From assembly GCA_945860725.1 (NCBI GenBank), contig CAMAQZ010000016.1:1-37133 (forward strand): a DNA stretch of 37,133 nt, in the 5' to 3' direction. The notes beneath the pieces are model-generated. The model was not told where the DNA came from and did not search any database. It worked only from the letters and a program-made list of their open reading frames with translations. Source of the stretch: Klebsiella pneumoniae. GTDB lineage: Bacteria; Pseudomonadota; Gammaproteobacteria; Steroidobacterales; Steroidobacteraceae. Below are positions 1-8,293 of this stretch, in pieces (within the stretch, counting starts at the first letter, position 1; each line of letters opens with the position of its first letter). The translations under genes and the position numbers were made by a program.

Positions 1-367
1 CCTGCGCGTTGGCCCCTCGAGCACCGAGATCATCCTGCTCTCCGATCCGAGCAGTGGCGTGCCCGTGCAGATCGTGCGCACCGGGGTGCGCACCCTCGCC
101 ATCGGCTCGGGAAAGCCGGGCGAGTTGTCGCTGCCCTACCTGCCGCTGCAGACGGACATCATCGACGGTGACCTGTTGGTCAGTTCAGGTCTCGGTGGCG
201 TGTTCCCTGCCGACTACCCGGTCGCCAAGGTGACCGAGGTCCGGCGCGACAGCGGTTCGCCGCTCGCCGTGGTGCGCGCGAGCGCGCTCGCGGCGCTCGA
301 CCGGGATCGCGTGGTGGGGTTCTTGTGGCTCGACCCGGTGCCGACGGCTGCCGAGATGCCGCCATGA
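1..367 (+). CDS. mreC: Rod shape-determining protein MreC, C-terminal part (5' end outside window)
   Basis: Reading from base 2, this open frame enters from the left edge and stops at TGA 365-367, giving about 121 residues of the C-terminal beta-rich domain of MreC. The visible part holds the typical pattern of an ILLSDP strand, a glycine-rich turn, a segment IIDGDLLVSSGLGGVFP and a following PVAKV strand, as seen near the end of MreC proteins. MreC is a bitopic inner-membrane protein whose periplasmic domain links the MreB cytoskeleton to PBP2/RodA during lateral wall growth. The next gene, mreD, starts inside the stop codon (ATGA, 364-367), and PBP2 and RodA follow, so the context agrees. 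The N-terminal membrane anchor and coiled coil are not in the window. Confidence 0.9.
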   Translation, partial: LRVGPSSTEIILLSDPSSGVPVQIVRTGVRTLAIGSGKPGELSLPYLPLQTDIIDGDLLVSSGLGGVFPADYPVAKVTEVRRDSGSPLAVVRASALAALDRDRVVGFLWLDPVPTAAEMPP

Positions 368-834
368 CGGAATCACGCAGCTCGGTCGTGCTGTCGACGC
401 TCGCCGCTTTCGTGCTGCAGGCGGTTCCACTGGCCTCGGCTCTCGAGATGCTGCGGCCGCCGGTCGCGGTGCTTTTGGTTATATTTTGGTCGCTGACGGC
501 ACCGCGCGTCGGCGGGATCGCACTCGGCTTCTTCATCGGACTCGCCATCGACGTCTACCAGGGCGTGGTGCTCGGACAGCATGCGCTCGCCACCGCATTG
601 GTGGCCTACCTCGCCGTACGCCAGCACCTGCTGGTCCGCACCAAGCCGCTCCTCGAGCAGTCCTTGTTCGTTTTTGCGCTGCTGTTGGCGTGGGTCGCGA
701 CCTGCTGGCTCATCGAAGCGTTCAACGGAAGTTCGACCGGCGACGCCACACGCTGGGTGACAGCGCTGACCGGTGCGGTCATCTGGCCTTTGATGATGAT
801 CTGGGGCGCATCGCGTACCGCCGGGACCCGTTGA
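364..834 (+). CDS. mreD: Rod shape-determining protein MreD
   Basis: 156 residues from ATG 364, which overlaps the mreC stop as ATGA. An in-frame start at 325 would extend into mreC and is less likely. The protein is almost entirely hydrophobic, with about five predicted membrane spans (around residues 7-25, 30-60, 68-85, 100-120 and 135-150), and carries the family-like stretch GFFIGLAIDVYQGVVLGQHAL in the middle. MreD is a small integral membrane partner of MreC in the elongasome; its biochemical activity is not known. The length matches the family (about 160 residues). PBP2 begins 3 bp after the stop, so mreC, mreD, mrdA and mrdB probably form one transcript. Confidence 0.9.
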   Translation: MTESRSSVVLSTLAAFVLQAVPLASALEMLRPPVAVLLVIFWSLTAPRVGGIALGFFIGLAIDVYQGVVLGQHALATALVAYLAVRQHLLVRTKPLLEQSLFVFALLLAWVATCWLIEAFNGSSTGDATRWVTALTGAVIWPLMMIWGASRTAGTR

Positions 835-837
835 GCG

Positions 838-2772
838 ATGGCGGTACGGGGACGCATCAAGGACCTATGGCGCGAACAGCGCCTGTTCGAGCAACGCGCC
901 ATCGCCGCAATCGTCTTGATCGGACTGCTTACAACGGTGTTGGTGTCACGGCTGCTCTGGCTGCAGGTCAAGCGCTACGACCACTTCACCGACCTTGCGC
1001 AAGGCAATCGCGTGCGCGTCGAACCGCTGCCCGCGCCGCGCGGCATGATCTACGACCGCGCCGGGGCGGTGCTCGCCGAGAACCGTCCCGCCTATCAACT
1101 CGAGCTCGTCCGGGAACAGGTCAAGGACCTCGAAGCCACGCTCGAGGGTCTCATCGGCATCGGCGTGCTGGACCTCGACGAACTCGACTTCGCGCGTCGC
1201 GCCATCCGTTCGCGCCGGCCGTTCGACAGCGTACCGATCAGGTTGCGGCTCAGCGAAGAGGATATGGCGCGCTTCGCGCTGCACCGGCACCGCTTCCCGG
1301 GCGTCGACATCCGCACGCGATTAGCGCGGCACTACCCGCAAGGCGAGACGGCGGTGCATGCGGTGGGGTATGTCGGCACCCTCTCGGAATCCGATCTCGA
1401 ACGGGTCGATCGCGAGGAATACGCCGGTATCTCCACCATCGGCAAGATCGGGGTCGAGGGAACGTTCGAAGATGCGCTGCGCGGACGCAAAGGATCGCGG
1501 CAGATCATGGTCAACGCGCAGGGACGCTCAGTGGACCGCGAGACGGTACTGGACGAGCCGCTGCGCACGATCGCGGCGAAGCCCGGGGCCGACCTCTACC
1601 TGACGCTCGACCTCGAAGTGCAGCGGGTCGCCGAACACGCGGTGCAGGGACAGCGTGCTGCCATCATCGCGCTCGACCCGCGCAACGGCGAGGTAATTGC
1701 GCTCGTGAGCCGCCCCGGATTCGATCCCAACAGCTTCGCGCGCGGCCTGACCCGCGCCGAGTTCGCGGCGCTCAACGAGGATCTGGACCGTCCGCTGTTC
1801 AACCGCGCGCTGCGCGGCACCTATCCGCCGGGCTCGACGATCAAGCCTGTGGTCGCACTCGCGGGTCTCGAGCACGGTCTCGTGACACCGACCACGACCC
1901 GTGCCTGCCCGGGTTGGTATTCGCTGCCGGGCAGCAGCCATCGTTTCCGCGACTGGAAGCGCAGCGGCCACGGCAGCGTCGCGCTGATCGAAGCGCTGGC
2001 GCAATCCTGTGACATCTACTTCTACGCGCTCGCCGCCCAACTCGGGGTCGAACGGCTGCACGAGTTCCTCGGGCGTTTCGGCCTCGGCGGACCGACCGGC
2101 CTCGATGTCGGCGGCGAAAAATTCGGCATCCTGCCGTCACGCGCATGGAAGCGCAGCGCCTTCAAGCGCGCCGCGCAACAGGTCTGGTTCCCCGGCGAGA
2201 CGGTGATCTTCGGCATCGGCCAGGGCTACCTGACAAGCACCCCGATGCAGCTCGCCCAGATGACCGCCGTGCTCGCGATGCGCGGCGCGAGCCACCGGCC
2301 CCGACTGGTACGGGCTCTGCGCGACCCGGTCACCCGCGTCGAGACACCGGTGCCGCCCGCCCCGCTGCCCACAGTCCGATTGCGCGATCAGGCCAATTGG
2401 GAGGTCGCGGTGCAGGGCATGGTGGCCGTCATGCAGGGCGGTACCGCAAGTCGGGCTGCTGCGGGAGCGGAATACTCGATCGCCGGCAAGACCGGCACGG
2501 CGCAGGTGTTCAGCATCGCCCAGAACGCCCGCTACGACGAATCGACCATCTCGGAACGGCTGCGCGACCACGCGTGGTTCATCGCCTTCGCACCGGTGGA
2601 GGCCCCCCGGATCGCCGTCGTCGTGCTGGTTGAGAACGGCCGCAGCGGCAGCGGCACGGCGGCGCCGATCGCCCGCTTGGTGATGGATGCCTACCTGCTG
2701 CGCAAGTTTCCCCCAGCCCCGGGCGAGGACGTGAGCGCCGCCCCGACAGCAGATACCGGAAACGGGGAGTGA
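838..2772 (+). CDS. mrdA: Penicillin-binding protein 2 (elongasome transpeptidase)
   Basis: 644 residues; the family is usually 610-650. One N-terminal membrane anchor (about residues 20-43) is followed by the non-catalytic dimerisation domain (about 60-230), with PRGMIYDRAG near residue 67 and GKIGVEGTFED near 202, then the transpeptidase domain. Its active-site motifs are S333-T-I-K (nucleophile serine and lysine), S390-C-D and K551-T-G-T. The SCD version of the SxN motif is usual for PBP2. The enzyme cross-links peptidoglycan during cylindrical growth, working with the glycosyltransferase RodA encoded next. ATG 838 lies 3 bp after mreD. The rodA start sits at or just beyond the 3' end of this gene. 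Confidence 0.96.
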   Translation: MAVRGRIKDLWREQRLFEQRAIAAIVLIGLLTTVLVSRLLWLQVKRYDHFTDLAQGNRVRVEPLPAPRGMIYDRAGAVLAENRPAYQLELVREQVKDLEATLEGLIGIGVLDLDELDFARRAIRSRRPFDSVPIRLRLSEEDMARFALHRHRFPGVDIRTRLARHYPQGETAVHAVGYVGTLSESDLERVDREEYAGISTIGKIGVEGTFEDALRGRKGSRQIMVNAQGRSVDRETVLDEPLRTIAAKPGADLYLTLDLEVQRVAEHAVQGQRAAIIALDPRNGEVIALVSRPGFDPNSFARGLTRAEFAALNEDLDRPLFNRALRGTYPPGSTIKPVVALAGLEHGLVTPTTTRACPGWYSLPGSSHRFRDWKRSGHGSVALIEALAQSCDIYFYALAAQLGVERLHEFLGRFGLGGPTGLDVGGEKFGILPSRAWKRSAFKRAAQQVWFPGETVIFGIGQGYLTSTPMQLAQMTAVLAMRGASHRPRLVRALRDPVTRVETPVPPAPLPTVRLRDQANWEVAVQGMVAVMQGGTASRAAAGAEYSIAGKTGTAQVFSIAQNARYDESTISERLRDHAWFIAFAPVEAPRIAVVVLVENGRSGSGTAAPIARLVMDAYLLRKFPPAPGEDVSAAPTADTGNGE

Positions 2773-2777
2773 CGAGA

Positions 2778-3905
2778 ATGCGTGAAGATGTGGAGAGCAC
2801 GGCCCGCCGTACGCTCACGCGCAGCACGCGCATCTTGGGCGCACTGCAGCTCGATGGACCCCTGGTGCTCGGCCTCGCGCTGATCGTCGTGTATGGTCAG
2901 TTCGTCCTCTACAGCGCCTCGGGCGGCGACTGGAACGCGGTCGTGCGCGGCTCGATCCGGCTCTGCATCGGTGCACTCGCGATGTTGGTCTGCGCTCAGA
3001 TCAAGCCCGGCCAGCTGCGCCGTCTGTCGCCCTGGCTGTATCTGGTCGGGCTCGTGCTGCTCATCATCGTCGATGCCATAGGCTATATCGGCAAAGGTGC
3101 GCAACGATGGCTGGATCTCGGCCTGTTCCGCTTCCAGCCCTCCGAAATTATGAAGCTCGCGGTGCCGATGGCCTGCGCCTGGTACCTGCGTGAACGCTCA
3201 CTGCCCCCGGACGGCAAGACCTTGCTCGTCCTGGCCGCGCTCATCTTGGTACCGACCTTGCTGACGATCCTGCAACCGGACCTCGGTACCGGCCTGTTAA
3301 TCCTCATATCGGGCGGACTCGTCGTGCTGTTCGCCGGGCTGCAAGCTTGGATCATCGCGCTGCTCGGCGGCGCCAGCGTCGCAGCAGCCTGGGGCGGCTG
3401 GTACCTGTTGCACGACTACCAACAACAACGCGTGCTCGCCTTCCTCGATCCGCAGTACGATCCGCTCGGCGCGGGCTACCACATCATCCAATCCACCATC
3501 GCGATCGGTTCGGGCGGCGTCACCGGGAAGGGCTACCTGCAGGGTACGCAAGGACAACTGGAGTTCCTGCCGGAACGCTCCACCGATTTCGTATTCGCCG
3601 TGATCGGCGAGGAACTCGGGCTGCTCGGTGCACTGTTGCTGCTTGCGCTCTACCTTGCCGTGGTGGCGCGGGCGCTCTATCTCGCCTCGCAGATGCATGA
3701 CACCTTCGCGCGACTTCTGTCCAGCAGCTTCGCGACCATCTTCTTCGTCTATGTATTCATCAACGCGGGTATGGTGAGCGGACTGCTGCCCGTGGTCGGT
3801 GTGCCGCTGCCGCTCGTCAGCTACGGCGGGACTTCCATGGTGACCCTATTGGCGGGGTTCGGTATGCTCATGGCACTGCACGCCAACCGGAAACTTGCCG
3901 CCTGA
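2778..3905 (+). CDS. mrdB: Peptidoglycan glycosyltransferase RodA (SEDS family)
   Basis: 375 residues from ATG 2778. A GTG at 2769 overlaps the mrdA stop, but the GGGGAG at 2764-2769 is well placed (8 nt) only for ATG 2778. About ten membrane segments are visible. SEDS hallmarks are present: GAQRWLDLG and FRFQPSEIMKLA in the first half, PDLGTGLLI, the periplasmic loop with GGVTGKGYLQGTQGQLEFLP then STDFVFAVIGEELG, and PLPLVSYGGTSM near the end. RodA polymerises lipid II into glycan strands in the inner membrane and is activated by PBP2. The stop (3903-3905) overlaps the mltB start as TGATG, suggesting translational coupling. Confidence 0.96.
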   Translation: MREDVESTARRTLTRSTRILGALQLDGPLVLGLALIVVYGQFVLYSASGGDWNAVVRGSIRLCIGALAMLVCAQIKPGQLRRLSPWLYLVGLVLLIIVDAIGYIGKGAQRWLDLGLFRFQPSEIMKLAVPMACAWYLRERSLPPDGKTLLVLAALILVPTLLTILQPDLGTGLLILISGGLVVLFAGLQAWIIALLGGASVAAAWGGWYLLHDYQQQRVLAFLDPQYDPLGAGYHIIQSTIAIGSGGVTGKGYLQGTQGQLEFLPERSTDFVFAVIGEELGLLGALLLLALYLAVVARALYLASQMHDTFARLLSSSFATIFFVYVFINAGMVSGLLPVVGVPLPLVSYGGTSMVTLLAGFGMLMALHANRKLAA

Positions 3906-4972
3906 TGATGCGCCGCATAAAAGACCTGGTCACCGTCCTGCCGTTGCTGCTGCTCACCGCGTGCAGCATGCCCAGCAGCATCGCGCAGACTCCCCCGGCT
4001 GCGACGCCCCCGGCTGCGGTCGTACTACCCGAGCCGCCGACGCCCTTCGATCTCGGCCGTACCGACATCGCCGGCTGGATCGACGAGGTCGCCGCACGGC
4101 ATTCGATACCCGCCAAGGACCTGCGCGACCTGCTCGCGACCGGTCAGCGACAGCCGGCGATCCTCGCCGCCATCAGCCGCCCAGCCGAGAACGTGATGAC
4201 TTGGTGGCAATACCGCGAAAAACTCGTCTCTGAACAGCGTATCGCGGAGGGCGCGGAGTTCTGGCTGATCCACCGGCAGAGGCTCGATGCGATCAGCACG
4301 CGCACCGGTGTCGATGCGGCTTATCTGGTCGCGATCATCGGCGTCGAGTCCTCCTATGGACGCCGTGCCGGCACTTGGCGCGTGCTCGATGCGCTGATGA
4401 CCCTCGGCTTCGACTACCCGCGACGCAGCAAATTCTTCCTCGCAGAGCTCGAGCAGTTCGTGCTGCTGGTGCGCGACGAACGTCTCGACCCTGCGGCCGC
4501 GCTCGGCTCCTACGCAGGTGCGATGGGCTCGCCGCAGTTCATGCCATCGAGCTATCGCCGCTTGGCGGTCGACGGCTCGGGCGATGGTCGGCGGGACCTG
4601 TTCACGGACTGGGATGATGTGTTCGCCAGCGTCGCCAACTATTTCGTCGCGAGCGGCTGGCAACGCGGCGCGCGGGTGCTCACAGAAGCCACCGCCCCGG
4701 AGACGGTCTTCGCGGCTCTCGACCGCCGTAACCTCGACCTCAAAGACACCGCTGCGAGCCTGCGGGCACGCGGTGTGAGCTTCGATCCGGCCGTCGCCGC
4801 CGACACGCCGCTGATACTCATCCCGGCGGAGCAGCGCGACGGACCGGGTGTACGGGTGGGGTTCGCGAACTTCCGCGTCATCACCCGCTACAACCGCAGC
4901 ATCCTCTACGCGATGGCCGTGCATGACCTCGCCGACGCGCTGAGAGCACGGACGGACGCCGCCGCACCCTGA
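3905..4972 (+). CDS. mltB: Lytic murein transglycosylase B (lipoprotein)
   Basis: 355 residues. The N-terminus is a lipoprotein signal with lipobox L-T-A-C, giving lipidated C20. A proline- and alanine-rich linker follows to about residue 45, then an MltB/Slt70-type catalytic domain with the active-site glutamate E148 in IIGVESSYGRRAG and the family stretch ALGSYAGAMGSPQFMPSSYR around residue 200. The enzyme cleaves the MurNAc-GlcNAc bond to leave 1,6-anhydro ends, probably from the inner leaflet of the outer membrane. The start overlaps the mrdB stop (TGATG) and the stop overlaps the rlpA start in the same way. A second ATG directly follows the first, so the true start may be one codon later. 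Confidence 0.94.
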   Translation: MMRRIKDLVTVLPLLLLTACSMPSSIAQTPPAATPPAAVVLPEPPTPFDLGRTDIAGWIDEVAARHSIPAKDLRDLLATGQRQPAILAAISRPAENVMTWWQYREKLVSEQRIAEGAEFWLIHRQRLDAISTRTGVDAAYLVAIIGVESSYGRRAGTWRVLDALMTLGFDYPRRSKFFLAELEQFVLLVRDERLDPAAALGSYAGAMGSPQFMPSSYRRLAVDGSGDGRRDLFTDWDDVFASVANYFVASGWQRGARVLTEATAPETVFAALDRRNLDLKDTAASLRARGVSFDPAVAADTPLILIPAEQRDGPGVRVGFANFRVITRYNRSILYAMAVHDLADALRARTDAAAP

Positions 4973-5850
4973 TGCACACCGAACGCAAGGCACATCGGCG
5001 CTGGCTCTGGGCACTGCCGGTGTTCGCGGTGCTCCCGGGATGCGGTCTGCTGCAACGCACACCCGATCCCCCGGCTGCCGATACGGCAGTGCCCGCGCCG
5101 CCGCGCGACCTCGACGCGATCCCGGACGCGGTACCGCGCGACGAGCCCCGCAGCCGTTACGGTAACCCCGAGACCTATGAGGTCTTCGGCAAACGCTACA
5201 AGCTCATGAAGTCCGGTAAGGGCCATGTGGAGCGAGGTCTGGCCTCGTGGTACGGCCCAGGCTTCCATTCCGAACGCACCTCGAGCGGTGAACCGTACGA
5301 CATGTACGCGATGACCGCCGCGCACAAGACCTTGCCGATACCAGCCTATGTGCGGGTCACCAACCTCGAGAACGGCCGATCGGTCGTGGTACGCGTGAAC
5401 GATCGAGGTCCGTTCGTGAACGAGCGGATCATCGATCTCTCCTACACCGCCGCCTCGAAGCTCGACATGCTGCGAGCAGGCACGGCGAGGGTCGAGATAC
5501 GCGTGCTCGACGCTCGATCGAGCGCCGCTCCGGCGCCGTCGGGCACAACGTTTCAATCCATCGCCCTGACGCCACCCCCACAGATCGTTACTGGCGCGAC
5601 CACTGGCGCGACCACTGGCATCCGGTTCTTGCAGGTCGGCTCTTTCGCATCGAGTGCCAATGCCTCGGCCTTGGTAGCGAGGCTCACCGCCGCGGGCATC
5701 GCTGGAGCGAGCGTCCGCGAAGCACGGGTCGGAGACCGGTTACTCTATCGTGTTCGAGTCGGACCGGTGGTCGACGCCGGACAGGCGACCCGACTCACTT
5801 CGCAGCTGCGCGATGCCGGGATCCCGGACGCCCGTCTCGCACCGGAGTGA
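4972..5850 (+). CDS. rlpA: RlpA family septal-ring lipoprotein / lytic transglycosylase
   Basis: 292 residues with a lipoprotein signal ending L-P-G-C (C24). A double-psi beta-barrel domain follows (about residues 85-180), with GLASWYGPGFH, a TSSGE segment, MTAAHKTLP and VNDRGPFVNERIIDLS. This carries the usual RlpA catalytic residues: the E of TSSGE, the H of AAHKTLP and the D of VNDRGPF. A SPOR domain (about 215-290), which binds denuded glycan at division sites, ends the protein. The known Pseudomonas RlpA cuts glycan strands lacking stem peptides; whether this one is active is inferred from conserved residues. The linker between the domains contains a short DNA tandem repeat (5590-5619). 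It is the last gene of the coupled block; dacA follows after 60 bp with its own promoter-like site. Confidence 0.93.
   Translation: MHTERKAHRRWLWALPVFAVLPGCGLLQRTPDPPAADTAVPAPPRDLDAIPDAVPRDEPRSRYGNPETYEVFGKRYKLMKSGKGHVERGLASWYGPGFHSERTSSGEPYDMYAMTAAHKTLPIPAYVRVTNLENGRSVVVRVNDRGPFVNERIIDLSYTAASKLDMLRAGTARVEIRVLDARSSAAPAPSGTTFQSIALTPPPQIVTGATTGATTGIRFLQVGSFASSANASALVARLTAAGIAGASVREARVGDRLLYRVRVGPVVDAGQATRLTSQLRDAGIPDARLAPE
5590..5619 (+). repeat. 12-bp tandem repeat inside rlpA linker
   Basis: The unit ACTGGCGCGACC occurs twice in full (5590-5601 and 5602-5613), followed by half a unit (5614-5619). It is in frame and encodes a repeated T-G-A-T tetrapeptide in the linker between the barrel and SPOR domains. 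Copy-number change would alter linker length in four-residue steps without a frameshift. Confidence 0.85.
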
Positions 5851-5870
5851 GCCGATCGTCCGGCAGCCGC

Positions 5871-5876
5871 TACAAT
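5871..5876 (+). promoter_or_regulatory. Possible -10 element for dacA
   Basis: TACAAT, five of six matches to the sigma-70 -10 consensus, lies 34 nt before the dacA start in the 60-bp gap after rlpA. No convincing -35 is present at 16-18 bp. It would give a leader of about 28 nt that includes the GGAG ribosome site at 5901-5904. Tentative. Confidence 0.4.
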
Positions 5877-5910
5877 ACGCCGCCCTGATGCACACCACCC
5901 GGAGATCCGC

Positions 5911-7089
5911 TTGACGATTTCATTGAACCTCGCCGCACCCCCGATCCGCCACATGCTCGCAGCGCTAGCGAGCGCTCTCTTGCTGCTCGATACGCCGACG
6001 GCCCACAGCGCCGCGACGGCCTCGCCCGCGCTGCCTGGCCCGGTACCGGCGCGCCAGTTCATCCTCATCGACCAGGCCAATGGCCGGACGCTCGCCGCGC
6101 AGGACGCCGAGCAGCGCGCGGAACCGGCCAGCATCACCAAATTGATGACCGCGATGGTGGTGTTCCGACAGATCGCAGCCGGCCGTCTGCGCCTCGAAGA
6201 GCCGGTGACGATCAGCGAGCGTGCGTGGCGCGCAGAGGGCTCGCGCACCTTCGTCGAGGTCGGTAAGCAGGTGCCGGTCGAGGTGCTGCTCAAGGGCATG
6301 ATCGTGCAGTCGGGTAACGATGCCGCGATCGCCCTCGCGGAGAAGGTCGCGGGCTCGGAGGCCGCTTTTGCGTCGCTGATGAATGCCGAGGCCAAACGGC
6401 TCGGCATGAAGAACTCGAACTTCGCCAATGCCACCGGCCTGCCGGATCCGGCCCTGTACTCGAGCGCACGGGACATCGCCCTGCTCTCGCGGGCACTGAT
6501 ACGCGAGTTCCCAGACTACTATCGCTGGTACTCGCTGCGCGAATACGAGTGGGGCGGCATCCGTCAACCGAACCGCAATGGCCTGCTGGCGCGCGATGCG
6601 GGGGTGGACGGTCTCAAGACCGGTCACACCTCGAGCGCAGGCTACTGCCTGGCAAGCTCTGCCGAACGCAGCGGCACACGGATGATCGCGGTGGTGCTCG
6701 GTGTTGTCTCCCCCAAAGTGCGTGAAGAGGCGAGCCTGACGCTGCTGGAGCACGGCTTCCGGCACTTCCAGACCGTGCGCCTGCGCCGAGCCGACGAGGT
6801 CATCCTGCGGCCACGCCTCTACAAGGGCGCCAGCGACCAGTTGGCGGTGGTACCGGCCACAGAGGTGGCGGTCACCACGCAGCGCGGCCGGACCGGCGCG
6901 CTGCGCACCGTGCCGGTGCTCGAACCGCGGTTGATCGCGCCGATCACTGCACGGCAGCGTGTCGGCGAACTGCAGGTCCAGGAGGACGGGAAGGTCATCG
7001 CGCGGATCCCGTTGGTCGCGCAGTCGGCGGTGGCCGAGGGTGGCCTTTGGCCGAAGCTGCGCGATACTGTTTTGTTGTGGTGGCAGTGA
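5911..7089 (+). CDS. dacA: D-alanyl-D-alanine carboxypeptidase (PBP5/6 type)
   Basis: 392 residues. TTG 5911 is chosen because GGAG (5901-5904) sits 6 nt upstream; the next in-frame ATG (5953) has no ribosome site and would cut into the signal peptide. A cleavable signal (to about residue 35) is followed by the low-molecular-weight PBP domain with S74-I-T-K, S134-G-N and K236-T-G-H. A C-terminal beta-domain follows, ending in a short helix (GLWPKLRDTVLLWW) that is likely to be the amphipathic membrane anchor. The enzyme removes the terminal D-Ala from pentapeptide stems, limiting cross-linking. The released D-Ala is a plausible substrate for the aminotransferase encoded 33 bp downstream. The dacA/dacC distinction cannot be made from sequence alone. 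Confidence 0.94.
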   Translation: MTISLNLAAPPIRHMLAALASALLLLDTPTAHSAATASPALPGPVPARQFILIDQANGRTLAAQDAEQRAEPASITKLMTAMVVFRQIAAGRLRLEEPVTISERAWRAEGSRTFVEVGKQVPVEVLLKGMIVQSGNDAAIALAEKVAGSEAAFASLMNAEAKRLGMKNSNFANATGLPDPALYSSARDIALLSRALIREFPDYYRWYSLREYEWGGIRQPNRNGLLARDAGVDGLKTGHTSSAGYCLASSAERSGTRMIAVVLGVVSPKVREEASLTLLEHGFRHFQTVRLRRADEVILRPRLYKGASDQLAVVPATEVAVTTQRGRTGALRTVPVLEPRLIAPITARQRVGELQVQEDGKVIARIPLVAQSAVAEGGLWPKLRDTVLLWWQ

Positions 7090-7122
7090 TGCCGCGTTCC
7101 CGATCGCTCTTGGTAGAGCCTC

Positions 7123-7995
7123 ATGGCTGAGCCGATGCCCATCTGCCACCTCGACGGGGAGTGGCTGCCGCTGCGTGAAGCGCGGATCTCGCCGCTCGAC
7201 CGCAGCTTCCTCTTCGGCGACGGCGTGTATGAAGTCGTGCCGGTGTTCGCGGGGCGTCCGTTCCGCTTCAACGAACATTTCGCCCGCTTGACGCGCAGCG
7301 CCGACGCCATCCGGCTGCGCGACCCGCACAGCCGAGACGGTTGGCGGGCGCTGGTGCACGAGCTCATGGCCCGCAATGGTGGCGGTGATCTCTACACCTA
7401 TGTGCAGGTCTCGCGCGGCGCGGAGTTCGGCCGCAGCCACGCGCCGTTGCCGGTCGTCCCGCCCACCGTGTTCGCTTTCTGCGCACCGCTGCCGCAGCTG
7501 TCGCCCGAAGCGCGTGCCGACGGCCTCGCCTGCATCACCGCCGAGGACACCCGCTGGGCTCGCTGCGACATCAAATCCACGGCCCTCCTCGCCAACGTGC
7601 TGCTGCGACAGTTGTCGGTCGATGTCGGCGCCCACGAGACCATCCTGCTGCGCGAGGGTGCGCTGATGGAGGCCAGCACCTCGACCGTGCACATCATCAG
7701 CGGCGGCCGCTTGGTCACGCCACCCGAGTCGCAGCGCATCCTCCCGGGGACCACCCGCAGTGTGGTCGAAGAGCTCGCCGACCAGATCGGTCTGGCACGC
7801 GAGACCCGCGAGGTGTCCGAGGCCGAGCTGCGCCGGGCGGATGAGATCTGGTTGGCGTCGGCGACACGACGCGCCTCGCCCGTCACGCGTCTTGATAGCG
7901 CGCCGGTCGGTGCCGGTCGCCCGGGCCCTGCATGGCACCGCATCGACGCCGCATTCTCGGAGTTGATCGTCGATCTTGCAGGACAGCCGTGGTGA
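7123..7995 (+). CDS. dat: D-amino acid aminotransferase (class IV PLP enzyme)
   Basis: 290 residues, the usual size of fold-type IV aminotransferases. The N-terminal stretch ISPLDRSFLFGDGVYEVVPV is characteristic, and K151 in the CDIKSTALLANVL segment matches the PLP-binding lysine of D-amino acid aminotransferases, where CDIKS is usual. LMEASTSTVHII and the ILPGTTR phosphate-binding turn follow. The family interconverts D-Ala plus 2-oxoglutarate with pyruvate plus D-Glu in the cytoplasm. A branched-chain aminotransferase or aminodeoxychorismate lyase is the alternative, but CDIKS and the position after a D,D-carboxypeptidase favour the D-amino acid enzyme. ybeD begins at the stop codon (GTGA), so the two genes are probably co-translated. 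Confidence 0.88.
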   Translation: MAEPMPICHLDGEWLPLREARISPLDRSFLFGDGVYEVVPVFAGRPFRFNEHFARLTRSADAIRLRDPHSRDGWRALVHELMARNGGGDLYTYVQVSRGAEFGRSHAPLPVVPPTVFAFCAPLPQLSPEARADGLACITAEDTRWARCDIKSTALLANVLLRQLSVDVGAHETILLREGALMEASTSTVHIISGGRLVTPPESQRILPGTTRSVVEELADQIGLARETREVSEAELRRADEIWLASATRRASPVTRLDSAPVGAGRPGPAWHRIDAAFSELIVDLAGQPW

Positions 7996-8270
7996 ACGGC
8001 CCGATCGACGAGGCCCTAAGCCCGCTGCAGTTCCCGACCGACTACCCCATCAAGGTGGTCGGACGATCCGAGCGCAGCCTGCGGACGCGCATCGACGGCG
8101 TGTTCGAAGCGCATGTGTCGGACCTCGATCCTGCTCGCATCAGCGAACGCGCCAGCGGCGCCGGCAACTTCACCGCGATCACCTACACCATCGTCGCGCA
8201 GAGCCGCACCCAGGTCACCGCACTGGTGGCCGAGCTCGCCGCCACCGAAGGCGTCTTGATGGTGATCTGA
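7992..8270 (+). CDS. ybeD: YbeD-like DUF493 protein
   Basis: 92 residues from GTG 7992, which overlaps the dat stop as GTGA; a second GTG at 7989 is equally possible, and AGGA near 7980 serves both. The protein has the DUF493 pattern: LQFPTDYPIKVVGRSE at the front, a central GNFTAITYTI strand, and an AELAATEGVLMVI end, as in the ACT-like fold of E. coli YbeD. Its function is unknown. YbeD is usually encoded between dacA and lipB, and here dacA-dat-ybeD is kept while lipB and lipA lie on the opposite strand just beyond folE. Confidence 0.88.
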   Translation: MNGPIDEALSPLQFPTDYPIKVVGRSERSLRTRIDGVFEAHVSDLDPARISERASGAGNFTAITYTIVAQSRTQVTALVAELAATEGVLMVI

Positions 8271-8271
8271 C

Positions 8272-8293
8272 CGGCCGATCAGCGGCCGATCAG
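8272..8293. terminator. 11-bp tandem repeat forming a GC hairpin between convergent ybeD and folE
   Basis: CGGCCGATCAG is repeated back to back (8272-8282 and 8283-8293). Because CGGCCG is its own complement, the two copies (8272-8277 and 8283-8288) can pair as a 6-bp stem with a 5-nt ATCAG loop. It begins 1 nt after the ybeD stop and covers the folE stop codon (8279-8281). There is no T-tract on either side, so it is only a candidate two-way transcription stop. Confidence 0.35.

Noticed and set aside
486-2012. 508-residue plus-strand frame over mreD and mrdA
   Set aside because: Alternate-frame shadow, very arginine-rich, while the mrdA frame carries all penicillin-binding motifs.
5965-7938. 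657-residue open frame on the minus strand across dacA and dat
   Set aside because: It mirrors two well-supported genes in high-GC DNA, has an arginine- and histidine-rich composition without recognisable domains, and no ribosome site was found.
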